DNA of 64,000 nt from Pseudomonadota bacterium (GCA_021325355.1 JAJPHI010000018.1:124001-188000), one strand, 5' to 3'; counted from the stretch's first letter, positions 8,388 to 17,678 are shown. The notes: a model not told the origin generated them from the sequence alone. Made by a program: numbers and translations.

Positions 8388-9095
8388 TTGAAACGATCGA
8401 AGGTATGCGCTGGTCTGATTGCTTTATCCCTGTTTGCTCAATCGCCGGCTCACGCTTTCACCAACAAGAGCCTCAAGGGCGCCTGGGCTTGCCGCCTCAC
8501 CGGAGCCTTCCTGGGTGCGCCGGGCTCGCAGGCGCTGCTCGAATTCAGCACCGACGGCAAAGGCAATATTCTCAATAGCGGCAGCCAGACCGGCACGATG
8601 CTGGTAAATCTCGGAATCGAGGTGTCGCTGTCGCCCGGAACGGGCAACGGCGTGCTCTTTAACGCCAACAGTCAGGACTGCGCTTATGCCGTTGCCGGCG
8701 CGCCGAGCGCGAGCACCTATTCGCTCGCGCCCAACGGCGTCGGCACTATCACTATGCAGTACGCGCCGAGCGCCGCGAATCCGGCCAAGGGCGCGGTCGC
8801 GCCCTTCGATTGTTCGGCGGCGACGGGCGGTAATCCGATCACGGCCTCGTACAATATCGTGATGACCAACGCGCAGACGTTTTACATCAACGGCGCCGAT
8901 CAGGCGAAGGCGAGCTCGTGCGTCGGCAGCAGCAACTACGATACGTGCGGCGAGTTGATGTCGGGCGTGTGCACCAAACAGAAGGGCGCCAAGTTCCCCG
9001 CGGTCACCTCAACCGCCGACACCTCGGATGGTCCCGATACGGCGGATGCTCCCGATGCGCCGGACGGTGCCGACACGTCCGCAACGCCCGACTAG
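8388..9095 (+). CDS. Secreted hypothetical protein with Asp/Ala/Pro/Thr-rich tail
   Basis: A 235-residue exported protein. The TTG at 8388 is preferred over the ATG at 8373, because GGGGAG sits seven bases before it and it gives a compact signal peptide (MKRSKVCAG...SPAHA). The mature domain (about 25-200) begins FTNKSLKGAWACRLTGA and contains five Cys. It resembles small beta-rich proteins found in environmental MAGs, but I cannot assign a family. The last 30 residues repeat D-x-P-D-x-A-type units (GPDTADAPDAPDG), an acidic flexible tail. It has its own AT-rich upstream region. Confidence 0.65.
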   Translation: MKRSKVCAGLIALSLFAQSPAHAFTNKSLKGAWACRLTGAFLGAPGSQALLEFSTDGKGNILNSGSQTGTMLVNLGIEVSLSPGTGNGVLFNANSQDCAYAVAGAPSASTYSLAPNGVGTITMQYAPSAANPAKGAVAPFDCSAATGGNPITASYNIVMTNAQTFYINGADQAKASSCVGSSNYDTCGELMSGVCTKQKGAKFPAVTSTADTSDGPDTADAPDAPDGADTSATPD

Positions 9096-9183
9096 GAGCG
9101 CGGCTCAGCGTACCAACAGGCGCGGCGCCGGGTCGCCGGCGCGCGACCTGTGATCGGCCGGGCGCCTGCGCTAGCGTAGCGGG

Positions 9184-9612
9184 ATGGCTGATTCCCGACG
9201 AGCGCGGCGCGCCGATGATGCGGCGAAAAGCCTGCCTGCCGCCCGGCTTATCGACGCGCGAATCAGGGAGCTCGACGATTGGCGCGGCCAACTGCTGGCC
9301 CGCCTGCGACGTCTGATCAACGAGGTCGATCCCGCCGTCGTCGAGCAGTGGAAGTGGCGAGGCGTGCCCGTCTGGTATTGCGACGGGATGCTCTGTACGG
9401 GTGAGACCTACAAAAACGTCGTCAAGATGACTTTTGCAAAAGGGGCGGCCCTGCCCGATCCGAAGGGCCTCTTCAATGCGAGCCTGGAGGGTCGCGTGCG
9501 GCGTGCGATCGATTTTCGCGAAGGCGAAGCGATCGACGAGGAAGCCCTGAAGACGCTGCTTCGCGCCGCAGTCAGGCTCAACCGGTCGGCGGAGCGTCGA
9601 ACTCGCGACTGA
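9184..9612 (+). CDS. DUF1801 domain protein
   Basis: A 142-residue cytosolic protein of the DUF1801/YdhG-like fold. The family core is visible as LRRLINEVDPAVVEQWKW near residue 45, then PVWYCDGMLCTGETYKN and VKMTFAKGA. The family has an alpha-beta fold with no firmly established enzymatic role. Length is normal. It stands alone, 88 bp after the secreted protein, and its neighbours give no functional hint. Confidence 0.8.
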   Translation: MADSRRARRADDAAKSLPAARLIDARIRELDDWRGQLLARLRRLINEVDPAVVEQWKWRGVPVWYCDGMLCTGETYKNVVKMTFAKGAALPDPKGLFNASLEGRVRRAIDFREGEAIDEEALKTLLRAAVRLNRSAERRTRD

Positions 9613-9825
9613 ATCGGCGCGCTGCTGCTCCCTCGGGGCCCTTGAGGCCGACGCTAACCGGCGCCAAGGGGTAATAGTCGTTCCCAAATTTCGCGAAGCG
9701 CAGCCGCGCTATGCCTTCGAAACTGCGCGTCACATTTGCAACGACGCGGTTTTTGTATCATGGATGACTTTTAGGCTTCCCGAAAATCAGCCCGGCGGCT
9801 AGTATCGCTTTCCGTCAGTCGCGCA

Positions 9826-10686
9826 ATGAACAATTTGAATGGGCAGGTCACGGGTTCACCGCGTGCAGCGCTGGAACCCTTTTTTTTCGAATCCGGCGGC
9901 CGACCGCTTTACGGCGTCTATTATCCGCCGACCGTCGCGCCGACCCGAGCGACGGCGCTGGTTACTTGTCACAGCTTCGGCCTCGAACATACGGTGCCGG
10001 CACGGATGCTGGGGTTGGCCGCGCGGCGCGCCGCGATGCTCGGTTATCCGGCGCTGGTTTATCATTCACGGGGGCACGGCGACTCGGCCGGTGATTTCGC
10101 CGAGTTGACCTTCGAGACCATGGTCGAGGACGCCCTGGCAGCGGCCGCGCAGGTCGCCGCGCGATCCGGCGCCCGGTCAATCGTCTGGCTCGGCGTGCGT
10201 TTCGGCGCGCTGGTGGCGGCGGCGGCGAGTCAACGGATGCCGACGACGGCGCTCGCGCTCTGGGAGCCCGCGCATCGCGGGAATGCTTTCTTTCGCCAGC
10301 TTTTGCGCGGTCTGCTCTTTGCGCAGGTCGCCCGCGGGCATAACTCGGGCGCCACGGTGGATCAACTGATCACGCGGATCGAACAGGAAGGCAAGGCCGA
10401 CGTCCATGCCTCCTATATCCACGCGAAGTTCTATCGCAGCGCCGTCGAGGTGAGTCTCGCCGCGCTGCTCGACGGATGGCGCGGGCCGACGCTGCTGACG
10501 CAGATTCAACCGCGGCTGAATCTGGCCGCCGAGCACAGCGGTCTGGTCAAGGCGCTCGAGAGCGCCGGCGCGCGCGTCACCGTCGCCAATATTCGCGATG
10601 ACCCTGGATGGCAGTTCTGGCGACCCGTATGGACCTCGCCGGCGCTGCTCGACGCCACCGGAGGCTGGCTGAATGAACTGGCCTGA
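9826..10686 (+). CDS. Alpha/beta hydrolase-like protein, exosortase-A-associated hydrolase 2 type
   Basis: A 286-residue alpha/beta-hydrolase fold. After FFFESGGRPLYGVYYPP comes CHSFGLEH (oxyanion region) and YHSRGHGDSAGD. The nucleophile elbow reads LGVRFGAL, so the usual Ser of GxSxG is replaced by Arg. From memory this is also seen in the 'exosortase A system-associated hydrolase 2' group, which accompanies extracellular polysaccharide loci. It overlaps the next hydrolase by 14 bp, so the pair is cotranscribed. With no catalytic Ser it may be a partner or pseudoenzyme. No exosortase lies in this window. Confidence 0.75.
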   Translation: MNNLNGQVTGSPRAALEPFFFESGGRPLYGVYYPPTVAPTRATALVTCHSFGLEHTVPARMLGLAARRAAMLGYPALVYHSRGHGDSAGDFAELTFETMVEDALAAAAQVAARSGARSIVWLGVRFGALVAAAASQRMPTTALALWEPAHRGNAFFRQLLRGLLFAQVARGHNSGATVDQLITRIEQEGKADVHASYIHAKFYRSAVEVSLAALLDGWRGPTLLTQIQPRLNLAAEHSGLVKALESAGARVTVANIRDDPGWQFWRPVWTSPALLDATGGWLNELA

Positions 10687-11614
10687 GACGATCGCCGAGA
10701 TCGAGCGCGCCCGCGCCGAACGGCCGACCGTTTTCGCCGGCCCGCGCGGCGACCTGGTCGGGATTCTCACGCCGGCCGCGCCTGCGGCCCCGCGGGCCGG
10801 CGTCCACGTCCTGCTGCTGTCGCGGCCGCGCTTCGAGCAGCGTCGGATGTCGGTTCAGATCGCGCGGCGGCTGGCGGCGGTAGGCTTCGATTGCCTGCGC
10901 TTCGATCAGCACGGATGGGGCGATAGCGCCGGCGAAACCCTGCCGATGAACCTCGATCGTCCAGCAACCACTGAATTGCTGGCGGCGCTTAAATATCTGC
11001 GCCAGCACTGCGGTGCCGAGCGGTTTATCCTCTACGGATCCTGTATCGACGCGCGCAACGCGCTCTCGGCCTTCACCACCGCCGAGGCGCCGGCCGTCGA
11101 GGGCCTAATCTTTGTCTCGACGCCGGTGGCGCGGCTGGCCACCACCGACGTTTTCAACTGGACCAACCTCGCGCGCTGGGCGCGCGATCGCGAGACCTGG
11201 CGGCGGGTGCTGTTTTCCTCCGCGTCGCGCCGCCTCGGCCTGCGGGCGCTGCGCTTTACCGTCCGCGGATGGCTCGGCAAGATTCTGGGCCGCGCGGCCG
11301 GTTCGGTCTCAGTTACCTTTCAAACCCATCTTGATGCCCTCGCCCGATCGCGGGCGCGCGCGCTCTTCCTCTACGGTACGGACGACGAAGAGTACACGTC
11401 CTTCCAGGTGGCGGAGCGCGAGGTTTTTCCGCGGCTTCGACCGGCCGCCCGCGCCCGTATCGCGGTTGAAGTATGGCCGGGGCGGGTGCATTCCCCCTAC
11501 GAGGTCAAGCGCCAACAGGAGGTCGCGGAGCGGATCATCGCCTTCGCCACCACGCTCCATCCTTATGCCGGGCGCGTCAACGGCGAGGTCGAGGGGCTGC
11601 GGGCCACTGCCTGA
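10673..11614 (+). CDS. Alpha/beta hydrolase, exosortase-A-associated hydrolase 1 type
   Basis: A 313-residue alpha/beta-hydrolase, second of the coupled pair. FDQHGWGDSAG near residue 81 matches the fold. The elbow is ILYGSCIDARNA, with Cys where the nucleophilic Ser normally stands and Asp instead of the final Gly. This resembles the Cys-containing elbow of exosortase-associated hydrolase 1. A late Asp (YGTDDEE) and His (GRVHSP) could complete a Cys-His-Asp triad. The position before a glycosyltransferase cluster agrees with a role in envelope polysaccharide handling. The substrate is unknown. Confidence 0.75.
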   Translation: MNWPETIAEIERARAERPTVFAGPRGDLVGILTPAAPAAPRAGVHVLLLSRPRFEQRRMSVQIARRLAAVGFDCLRFDQHGWGDSAGETLPMNLDRPATTELLAALKYLRQHCGAERFILYGSCIDARNALSAFTTAEAPAVEGLIFVSTPVARLATTDVFNWTNLARWARDRETWRRVLFSSASRRLGLRALRFTVRGWLGKILGRAAGSVSVTFQTHLDALARSRARALFLYGTDDEEYTSFQVAEREVFPRLRPAARARIAVEVWPGRVHSPYEVKRQQEVAERIIAFATTLHPYAGRVNGEVEGLRATA

Positions 11615-12059
11615 GCGGCGGGAGAGGTTCTGCGCCCGCAGGCGGAACTACCGCGACCGACCTGGGCGACACTCTCACGACGCGATAACTCCGGTAGGGA
11701 TTATTCCGCATCGACCGGGGATTGTCTCAAAAACTGACCGACTGCAAAGCCGGGTTTGCGATTGTATTACCATCGTGCATCATTTTTGTGCATTGCACTG
11801 GGCAATTCCGGCCTTTTCCGACGTATAGAGTGTTCGATTTCATCAAAGCGGTTCGGGAACGACTGATGCATAACCAATGAGGCAAAGAAAGCGCTTGACA
11901 TGACGCAGCGCGAGAATAGGATCGGCAGCAGAAAACAAGGCACGCCTTGCACCACATGTGTCCATTAAAGTTTCCTTTTAGGACCGTGGCACGCTTTTAG
12001 GTAACAGCAACGACGTTTGATTGCGTTTGATTTGGGCCTGTCGGCCTGAGGGGGAACAA
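11615..12059. other. Intergenic region with sigma-70 promoter and long leader
   Basis: 445 bp without a credible gene; short minus-strand readings here lack start signals and family features. It holds one good sigma-70-type promoter (11895-11922). The predicted transcript would carry a 5' leader of about 130 nt before the GT4 gene. No riboswitch class is recognised. Confidence 0.55.
11895..11922 (+). promoter_or_regulatory. Predicted sigma-70 promoter for the polysaccharide cluster
   Basis: Perfect -35 TTGACA at 11895-11900, 16-bp spacer, and -10 TAGGAT at 11917-11922. It faces the GT4 gene, with a start site expected near 11929. Confidence 0.65.
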
Positions 12060-13313
12060 GTGTTCAAAGTCGCGATGGTGGCAGCGTGTCCGTTTCCGGC
12101 CAACTGGGGTACGCCGGGGGCGATACGGGAGATGGCGACCGCATTAAGCGACGCCGGCCATCGTATCCATGTCGTCACCTATCCGTACGGTGAAGAGCTG
12201 CCGGTCGAGGGCGCGATTATCGAGCGGGCCTGGTACTGGCGCAAGACCGGTCGTTTGCAATCGGGGCCGGTAATCGAAAAATTCCTCCTCGATATTTTTC
12301 TCCTGATCACGCTGATTCGGGTGATCCGCCGCGAAAAAATCGACGTAATCCACGCCCACGGTTACGAAGCGGTGTTGCTCGGCGCGGTGGCGAAGCTGCT
12401 CACCGGCCGACCGCTGATCTATCACTCCCACAACCTGATGTCGGACGAGCTGCCGGCCTATCGATTCTTTCCCAACCTCATCGCCCGCACCCTGGGTCGC
12501 GTGCTCGACTGGATGGCTCCGCGCTTTCCCGATCACGTTATCGCCCTGACCGGTCGCCTGAAGACGGCGCTGCTGGACGAAAAAATTCCTGCCGAATGCG
12601 TCGACGTGGTGCCGGTCAGTATCAATCCCGACATGTTTGCGGGCGGCAGTACGGCGGCCTTGCGCGCGCGCTATGATCTCGGCGCCGAGCCGATTGTGAT
12701 GTACACGGGGATCTGCAGTCAGCTCCAGCGGCTCGACCTCCTGCTCACGGCGTTCGTCCGGGTCGCGGCCATTTTTCCGCAGGCGAAACTGATGGTCGTT
12801 ACGCCGCTCAGCCGCGATCCCGATCTCGCCGAGTGCCGGGAGATGGCCGACCGGCTCGGGATCGGCGCCCGGGTCATCTGGGTCCCCGGCCATCGGCTGC
12901 AGGAGCTGCGCGACTACCTCGCGCTGGCGACGCTCACGGTGATCCCGCGCCCGTATATCCCCGGACAACCGGTCAAGCTGCTGAACGCGATGAGCGCCTC
13001 CCGGCCCACCGTCTGCTTCGTCGGCGGCGCCGAAGGCATGGTGCATCTGCGCGACGCCTATATCGTCGAAGGCAGCGACAGCGAGCGGCTCGCGGACGGG
13101 ATAATCGCGCTTCTCAACGATCCGGAACTCGCGCGCAATCTGGGAGTTACGGCGCGGCGGTCGGTGGTGGAGAATTTCAGCACGCGAAGCCTTGCCCGGC
13201 GGATCGAGGATATCTACTCGCGCGTGATCTATCGCACGAGATCTTCGCGGCCGACCGAGACCCTGACGCCGCCGAAGGCGGCGCCGATCGAGCCCGATAT
13301 CGCCAACGGCTAG
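12060..13313 (+). CDS. Glycosyltransferase family 4
   Basis: A 417-residue GT-B glycosyltransferase that transfers a sugar from a nucleotide donor, probably during polysaccharide assembly on the cytosolic face. The N-terminal acceptor domain has CPFPANWGTPGAIREMA, with the Gly-rich loop, and IDVIHAHGYEA. The C-terminal domain has PIVMYTGICSQLQRLD and a PGQPVKLLNAMS segment that occupies the place of the E-x7-E donor motif but lacks the first Glu. A GTG at 12060 is chosen as start because GAGGGGG lies five bases upstream; an earlier ATG at 12021 has no such site. The donor sugar cannot be predicted. Confidence 0.88.
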   Translation: MFKVAMVAACPFPANWGTPGAIREMATALSDAGHRIHVVTYPYGEELPVEGAIIERAWYWRKTGRLQSGPVIEKFLLDIFLLITLIRVIRREKIDVIHAHGYEAVLLGAVAKLLTGRPLIYHSHNLMSDELPAYRFFPNLIARTLGRVLDWMAPRFPDHVIALTGRLKTALLDEKIPAECVDVVPVSINPDMFAGGSTAALRARYDLGAEPIVMYTGICSQLQRLDLLLTAFVRVAAIFPQAKLMVVTPLSRDPDLAECREMADRLGIGARVIWVPGHRLQELRDYLALATLTVIPRPYIPGQPVKLLNAMSASRPTVCFVGGAEGMVHLRDAYIVEGSDSERLADGIIALLNDPELARNLGVTARRSVVENFSTRSLARRIEDIYSRVIYRTRSSRPTETLTPPKAAPIEPDIANG

Positions 13314-13714
13314 CGTCCTTGCGGCGCGTCGCTCGGGGCTTTTGGTGATGCCTGATGGCGTTGCGCGCGAAACTCCGGCGGCTCGTCGTCAGCCGCGTGC
13401 ACTATTTATTCAAGGATATCGGAATCGGGTACAGATAAGCGGAGAGAAGCCGATGCTCGCCAAATTTTCGCATTGCGATAGCAATGTATTCAGCGTAAAA
13501 ACGATCCTTGAATCGAACTAACCGCCGACAGTCTGTTTTGCCGCTTTTCGATTTTTACCTCGAGGTCATTGATGCGATGTGGACGAGCGCGAGAAATATC
13601 CAGCGCCGGCCTGACATTGCGCATTGAAGGAAACGTAATATCGAATGCGGAGTATAAACAGAACGTCATAGTTATCTACTGCGATCCGGCTTGTTTGGGC
13701 GGGGGAGTTTCCGA
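13314..13714. other. Intergenic region before the adaptor gene
   Basis: 401 bp without a gene. It is AT-richer than its flanks. TTGCGA (13473-13478), 17 bp, then TAAAAA (13496-13501) is a weak promoter candidate; TAATAT near 13639 is another -10-like block. So the export operon downstream may be controlled separately from the GT4 gene. No terminator is seen after GT4. Confidence 0.45.
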
Positions 13715-14815
13715 ATGGCTGAACTGACGCGCGAAGGGCGTCGCAAAATTGTCCTCTGGGTTGTCGGACTCGGCAGCCTCCTGGCGATTGTACTGGGTGT
13801 TACGGTCTGGTGGACGGTGCTGACGACACAGAAGGATGCGCGCGAGATTCATCTGCCGATCCCCGTGCAGACCCTGCCGGCACGCGTCGAATCGCTCGAA
13901 GAGACGATCGGCGGCAGCGGCTCGATCCAGCCGAGCACGCCGGTCAACCTGTATTGCAAGGTGGTCGCGCGGGTGCTGCGGATCACCGTCGATGAGGGCG
14001 CGATCGTGCATCCGGGTGACCTGCTGGTCGAACTGGATCCGTCGCTCTATATCGCCAATCTGGCCAGCGCGCAGGCGAGTTACGATCACGATCATAACCA
14101 GTTGATGCGTCTCGAGGCGCTGGCGCGCCGGCATTTCGCCTCGGCGACCGACGTGGAAAACGCCAAGGTGGCCGAGGCCCAGGCGTGGGACTCGGTGGTC
14201 AGCGCGAAGATCGATCTGAGCAACACCAAGGTTTTGAGTCCGGCGCCGGCGGTGGTGCTCTCGCGCTCGGTCAATCCGGGCGAGATGAGCAAGATGGACG
14301 AAACGCTGATGCAGCTCGGCATCATGGACCCGGTCGATATGGATGCCTCGCTGACCGAGGACAAGATGGGTTACGTCTATCTCGGGATGCCGGGCGAGGT
14401 GGGCACCGACGCCTTTCCGGGCGAGCTGTTCAAGGGCACCGTGGCGAAAATGGATCCGACGATCGATCCCGCCACGCGGACCTTCGGCGCCTATGTTCGG
14501 ATGCCCAATCCGGGTCTGCGCCTCAAAAAGGGGGTAACCGGATATGCCCGACTGATGAGCCGGCGGATGGCGCTGGTGGTGCCGAGCACGGCGATCCTGA
14601 ACCCGCTGGGCGACAAGGCGACGGTCTTTGTCGTCGGCGACGACGGGCGGGCGCGGGCGCGCGAAGTGCGCACCGGGCTCGTGCTCTCGGGCAACATGAC
14701 CGAGATTCTCGCGGGACTGCGCGAGGGCGAGCAAGTGGTGGTGATCGGTCAGTTCGAGCTTCACGACAACGATCTGGTCCGCGCCAACGAGCACGCGCCG
14801 TGGAACCATTCATGA
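13715..14815 (+). CDS. Periplasmic adaptor (membrane fusion protein, HlyD/RND-MFP family)
   Basis: A 366-residue inner-membrane-anchored adaptor. One TM helix (about 11-35, VVGLGSLLAIVLGVTVWW) is followed by the first lipoyl half (GSGSIQPSTPVNLYCKVVARV...GDLLVELDP). A fairly short helical hairpin (ASAQASYDHDHNQLMRLEAL) follows, then the second lipoyl half and beta-barrel (DPATRTFGAYVRMPNPGLRLKKG). Such proteins bridge an inner-membrane pump and a TolC-type channel. A GGGGGAG lies before the ATG at 13715. It overlaps the TolC-like gene by 4 bp. No RND, MFS or ABC pump is encoded in this operon; the next membrane protein is a Wzx-like flippase. Confidence 0.88.
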   Translation: MAELTREGRRKIVLWVVGLGSLLAIVLGVTVWWTVLTTQKDAREIHLPIPVQTLPARVESLEETIGGSGSIQPSTPVNLYCKVVARVLRITVDEGAIVHPGDLLVELDPSLYIANLASAQASYDHDHNQLMRLEALARRHFASATDVENAKVAEAQAWDSVVSAKIDLSNTKVLSPAPAVVLSRSVNPGEMSKMDETLMQLGIMDPVDMDASLTEDKMGYVYLGMPGEVGTDAFPGELFKGTVAKMDPTIDPATRTFGAYVRMPNPGLRLKKGVTGYARLMSRRMALVVPSTAILNPLGDKATVFVVGDDGRARAREVRTGLVLSGNMTEILAGLREGEQVVVIGQFELHDNDLVRANEHAPWNHS

Positions 14816-16179
14816 AGCCGCGCGGCTGGTCGGCGATCGTGCTTGCGGCGCTGCTGGCGACGACTGCCGGCCGCGTCGAGGCGGTGACTCTGACGCTCCA
14901 GGATTGCGTCGAACAGGCGGTCGAAAACAGTCCGGGCCTCGCTTCGGGACGCGCGCTGGTGGCGGCGTGGAAGGCCGATATGACCAAGAAGCGCGGCACG
15001 ACGCTGCCGTACTTCAGCGGTCTCCTCGAGGGCTACATGCTCAATGGCAACCCGGCCACGCAGTGGTTTCCGACCGGTATCTCGGAGCCGGGTTTCGGTG
15101 CGATCCCGGGCCGCAACGTGCACTGGGATCCGGTCGGTATCGAGCAGATCGGAGTGACCTATCCATTGATCAGCGAGGGCAGCCTGATGGGTCTCAATGA
15201 TCCGCCGGCGGTCGCCACCTCGCGCGCCCAGATGACCGAGCAGGAAGCCGAGAACATCATCACGATGGAGAAAGTCGTTTTTGAAGTCGTGACTGACTAT
15301 ATCTACATCACTTCCTATCGCGAGCAACTGGCTACTCAGCGCGAGGCGGTCGAGCGCGCCAAAGAGCAGCTCGCCATCGTTAAGGACGAAGAGCGGCAGA
15401 ATCTGAAACTGCCGCAGGACGTGGAAATTGCGCAGGCGCAGCTCGACGCGGCCGAACAGGCGATGCAGGCGGCGACCAACAACATCGATACCTACATGTC
15501 CGACCTCTCGATGGTGGTCGGACACGGCAGCGGTGCCGACTTTGATCTGATCGGCCAGCCGCCGCCGACTCCGCCGCTGCCGCCGCTGCCGCAGTTCCTC
15601 GACCAGGTGATGCCCGGCCATCCGGCGCTCCGCGTGCAGCAGGGCAAAGTGGAAATCCAGCGCCAGCAGCTACGCGCCGATATCGGGAATTTCTGGCCGA
15701 GCGCGACCCTGACGACGCAGTTTACCGGCGCGCAGAATCTCGAATACTTCAACGGCAATAACCGCGCGCCGCGGCCGACCGCATTCGAATCCTATCTGTC
15801 GCTGACCATCCCGGTTTACGACTTCGGGCAGCGCCGCGCCGCGATCGACGAATCGACCGAGAACGTGCTGGCGCAGAAGGATTTGGTTGGCGATATCGAT
15901 CGGCAGACGCGCAACTCGATCGCCACCGCCTATAACGAAATTGCGACCTATGCCGAGACCGCGGCGACGTCGCTCAGCGACTACGTCAAGAGCGACCGCG
16001 CGGCGATGCTCGCGCGCGCGCAGGCTGACGAGGGAGTCGGCGACGAATTGACCTGGGTGCAGGATCAGTTGAGCGCGCTGCAGTCCAAGGCCACGCTGCA
16101 GACCGCGCAACTCAATGAACGGCTACAGTACGCCTCGCTGCAGAACCTCGCCGGCGGCACCTGGCACTGGGCGCCATGA
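14812..16179 (+). CDS. TolC-like outer membrane channel protein
   Basis: A 455-residue outer membrane factor. The signal peptide ends near residue 25 (GRVEA). It shows the duplicated helix-strand arrangement: LTLQDCVEQAVENSPGL near 28, long helices around AREQLAIVKDEERQNLKLPQDVE-type sequence near 180-235, a Pro-rich midpoint (PPPTPPLPPLPQ, about 247-260), and the second half with GHPALRVQQGKVEIQ and VYDFGQRRAA. The ATG at 14812 overlaps the adaptor stop (ATGA). Together with the adaptor it should form two parts of a tripartite exporter. The stop overlaps the flippase start by 4 bp. Confidence 0.9.
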   Translation: MKPRGWSAIVLAALLATTAGRVEAVTLTLQDCVEQAVENSPGLASGRALVAAWKADMTKKRGTTLPYFSGLLEGYMLNGNPATQWFPTGISEPGFGAIPGRNVHWDPVGIEQIGVTYPLISEGSLMGLNDPPAVATSRAQMTEQEAENIITMEKVVFEVVTDYIYITSYREQLATQREAVERAKEQLAIVKDEERQNLKLPQDVEIAQAQLDAAEQAMQAATNNIDTYMSDLSMVVGHGSGADFDLIGQPPPTPPLPPLPQFLDQVMPGHPALRVQQGKVEIQRQQLRADIGNFWPSATLTTQFTGAQNLEYFNGNNRAPRPTAFESYLSLTIPVYDFGQRRAAIDESTENVLAQKDLVGDIDRQTRNSIATAYNEIATYAETAATSLSDYVKSDRAAMLARAQADEGVGDELTWVQDQLSALQSKATLQTAQLNERLQYASLQNLAGGTWHWAP

Positions 16180-17678
16180 AGCAATCCCAGCGGATCGCCA
16201 AGAACCTGTCGGTCGGCGGGCTCACGATCGCGGTTGCGGGCATTCTGCAGTCGGCGACTTTCATCGTCATCGCGCGCTTTGTCAGTGTTTCCGATTACGG
16301 CGCGTTCAACTTCATGTTCAGCTTCGGGATGATTCTCGAGCGCTTCGCCGATAGCGGCCTCAACAGCATCCTGATGCGCGATATGGCGGTCGACCGCGAT
16401 CGTATCGGTGAGCTGCTCGGCGCCGCGATGACGCTCGCGCTGCCGTATATCGCGATCGCCTGCCTCGTGATGGCCGGGGTGATTCCCTTCTTTCACTTCG
16501 ACCATCGGCTGGCGGTGCTGACGGCGACGATGGGGATCGCGCGGCTCGTCCATGTCTTCATCGGCTACTACAGCGCGGTGCTGCTCTCGCAGGAGAACTG
16601 GGAACTGCACGGCATCTGCTTCGTGCTGCACAAGGTGCTGTTGTTCGGCTTCGTGCTGGGCGCGCTGCTGCTCGGCACCGGACTCGGCGGGGCGGTCGTC
16701 GCGCATTTCCTCGCCATTGTGCCGCCGCTGCTGCTGATGCACTGGATCGTGAGCCGGCGCTATGCGCGGCCGCATCTCAGGTTCGACCTCAAGTTGTGGA
16801 AGTATCTCGTTCGCGAAGCGATACCGGTCGGCGGCGCGGGCGTCGTGCGCCTGGTGGCCGAGCCGGCGGATATCTTCGTCGCGACCGCGGTGGCCGGCAC
16901 GATGGCTGCGGGCTTCTTCAGCGGACCGAGCCGTCTGGCGAGCGGGCTTCGCTACCTGCCGGGCCTCGTCATCAATGCGCTGTTCCCGCTCTATTCGCGG
17001 ACGGCGGCGGCCAGCGGACCGCGCACCGAGTTCGCCGAAGCCTATGAACGCGGGGTCAAGTGGTTTGCCTTCGTCGGCATGGTGATGGCCCTGCCGTTTC
17101 TGCTCTGCCCGGCGGCGATCACCACGGGCCTGCTGGGAGCGAAATATGCGCCGGCGATTCCCGCCACGCGGATCATCAGTATAACCGTCTGGCTGATTTT
17201 CGCGTCCGGCCCGTATTTTCTGCTGCTGACCGCGCTCGGCCGTCAGCGTTTCCTGTTTATCAGTACCACCGCGGCCCTGATTCTCCGTATCGTTTTCGAC
17301 TATATACTCACTCGCAAATATGGTTTCCTCGGACCCTGCATCGGGATGAATCTCAGTGACGGGCTGCTGCTCGTCGCCTGGGTGGCCTGTATGTGGCAGG
17401 AAGGCTTTCCGCTGAAAATCTTCGCCGTTCTGTGGCGGCCCTGCGTGGCGGCGGTGCCGGTCGGCGCGTTGCTGCATCTGCTGGCCGCCAATTCACTGCT
17501 GCTGCTGGTCCTGGTCTTTCCGCCTGCTCTGCTGCTTTACGTCGCCCTGTTGTTCGTGCTGGGCGCCTTCACCGAGAGTGAAATCAGCCAGTTCAAGGAG
17601 GCCATGCGCTTCTGGGGGCCGTTCGTCGCCCAATGGACGCGTCGCGAAGAACCTGAGATGGAGCGCCGTGCATCGTGA
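16176..17678 (+). CDS. Wzx-like polysaccharide flippase (MOP superfamily)
   Basis: A 500-residue polytopic membrane protein with about 12-14 hydrophobic segments. The N-terminus (AKNLSVGGLTIAVAGILQSATFIVIARFVS) and the following YGAFNFMFSFGMIL are typical of the oligosaccharide flippase/polysaccharide biosynthesis family. Members move lipid-linked oligosaccharides across the inner membrane. It is translationally coupled by 4-bp overlaps to the TolC-like gene upstream and to the TPR gene downstream. Lying inside an adaptor/channel operon rather than beside wzy/wza/wzc is unusual. No polymerase is recognised nearby. Confidence 0.87.
   Translation: MKQSQRIAKNLSVGGLTIAVAGILQSATFIVIARFVSVSDYGAFNFMFSFGMILERFADSGLNSILMRDMAVDRDRIGELLGAAMTLALPYIAIACLVMAGVIPFFHFDHRLAVLTATMGIARLVHVFIGYYSAVLLSQENWELHGICFVLHKVLLFGFVLGALLLGTGLGGAVVAHFLAIVPPLLLMHWIVSRRYARPHLRFDLKLWKYLVREAIPVGGAGVVRLVAEPADIFVATAVAGTMAAGFFSGPSRLASGLRYLPGLVINALFPLYSRTAAASGPRTEFAEAYERGVKWFAFVGMVMALPFLLCPAAITTGLLGAKYAPAIPATRIISITVWLIFASGPYFLLLTALGRQRFLFISTTAALILRIVFDYILTRKYGFLGPCIGMNLSDGLLLVAWVACMWQEGFPLKIFAVLWRPCVAAVPVGALLHLLAANSLLLLVLVFPPALLLYVALLFVLGAFTESEISQFKEAMRFWGPFVAQWTRREEPEMERRAS

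Noticed and set aside
13676-14809. 377-codon minus-strand frame
   Set aside because: His/Arg-rich shadow of the adaptor gene with no family features.
14185-14811. Upstream extension of the TolC-like frame
   Set aside because: The extension overlaps the adaptor in another frame and has no signal peptide; the ATG at 14812 gives a proper signal and an ATGA overlap.
16065-17477. 470-codon minus-strand frame
   Set aside because: Shadow of the flippase gene; composition is Arg/Glu/His-rich and without motifs.
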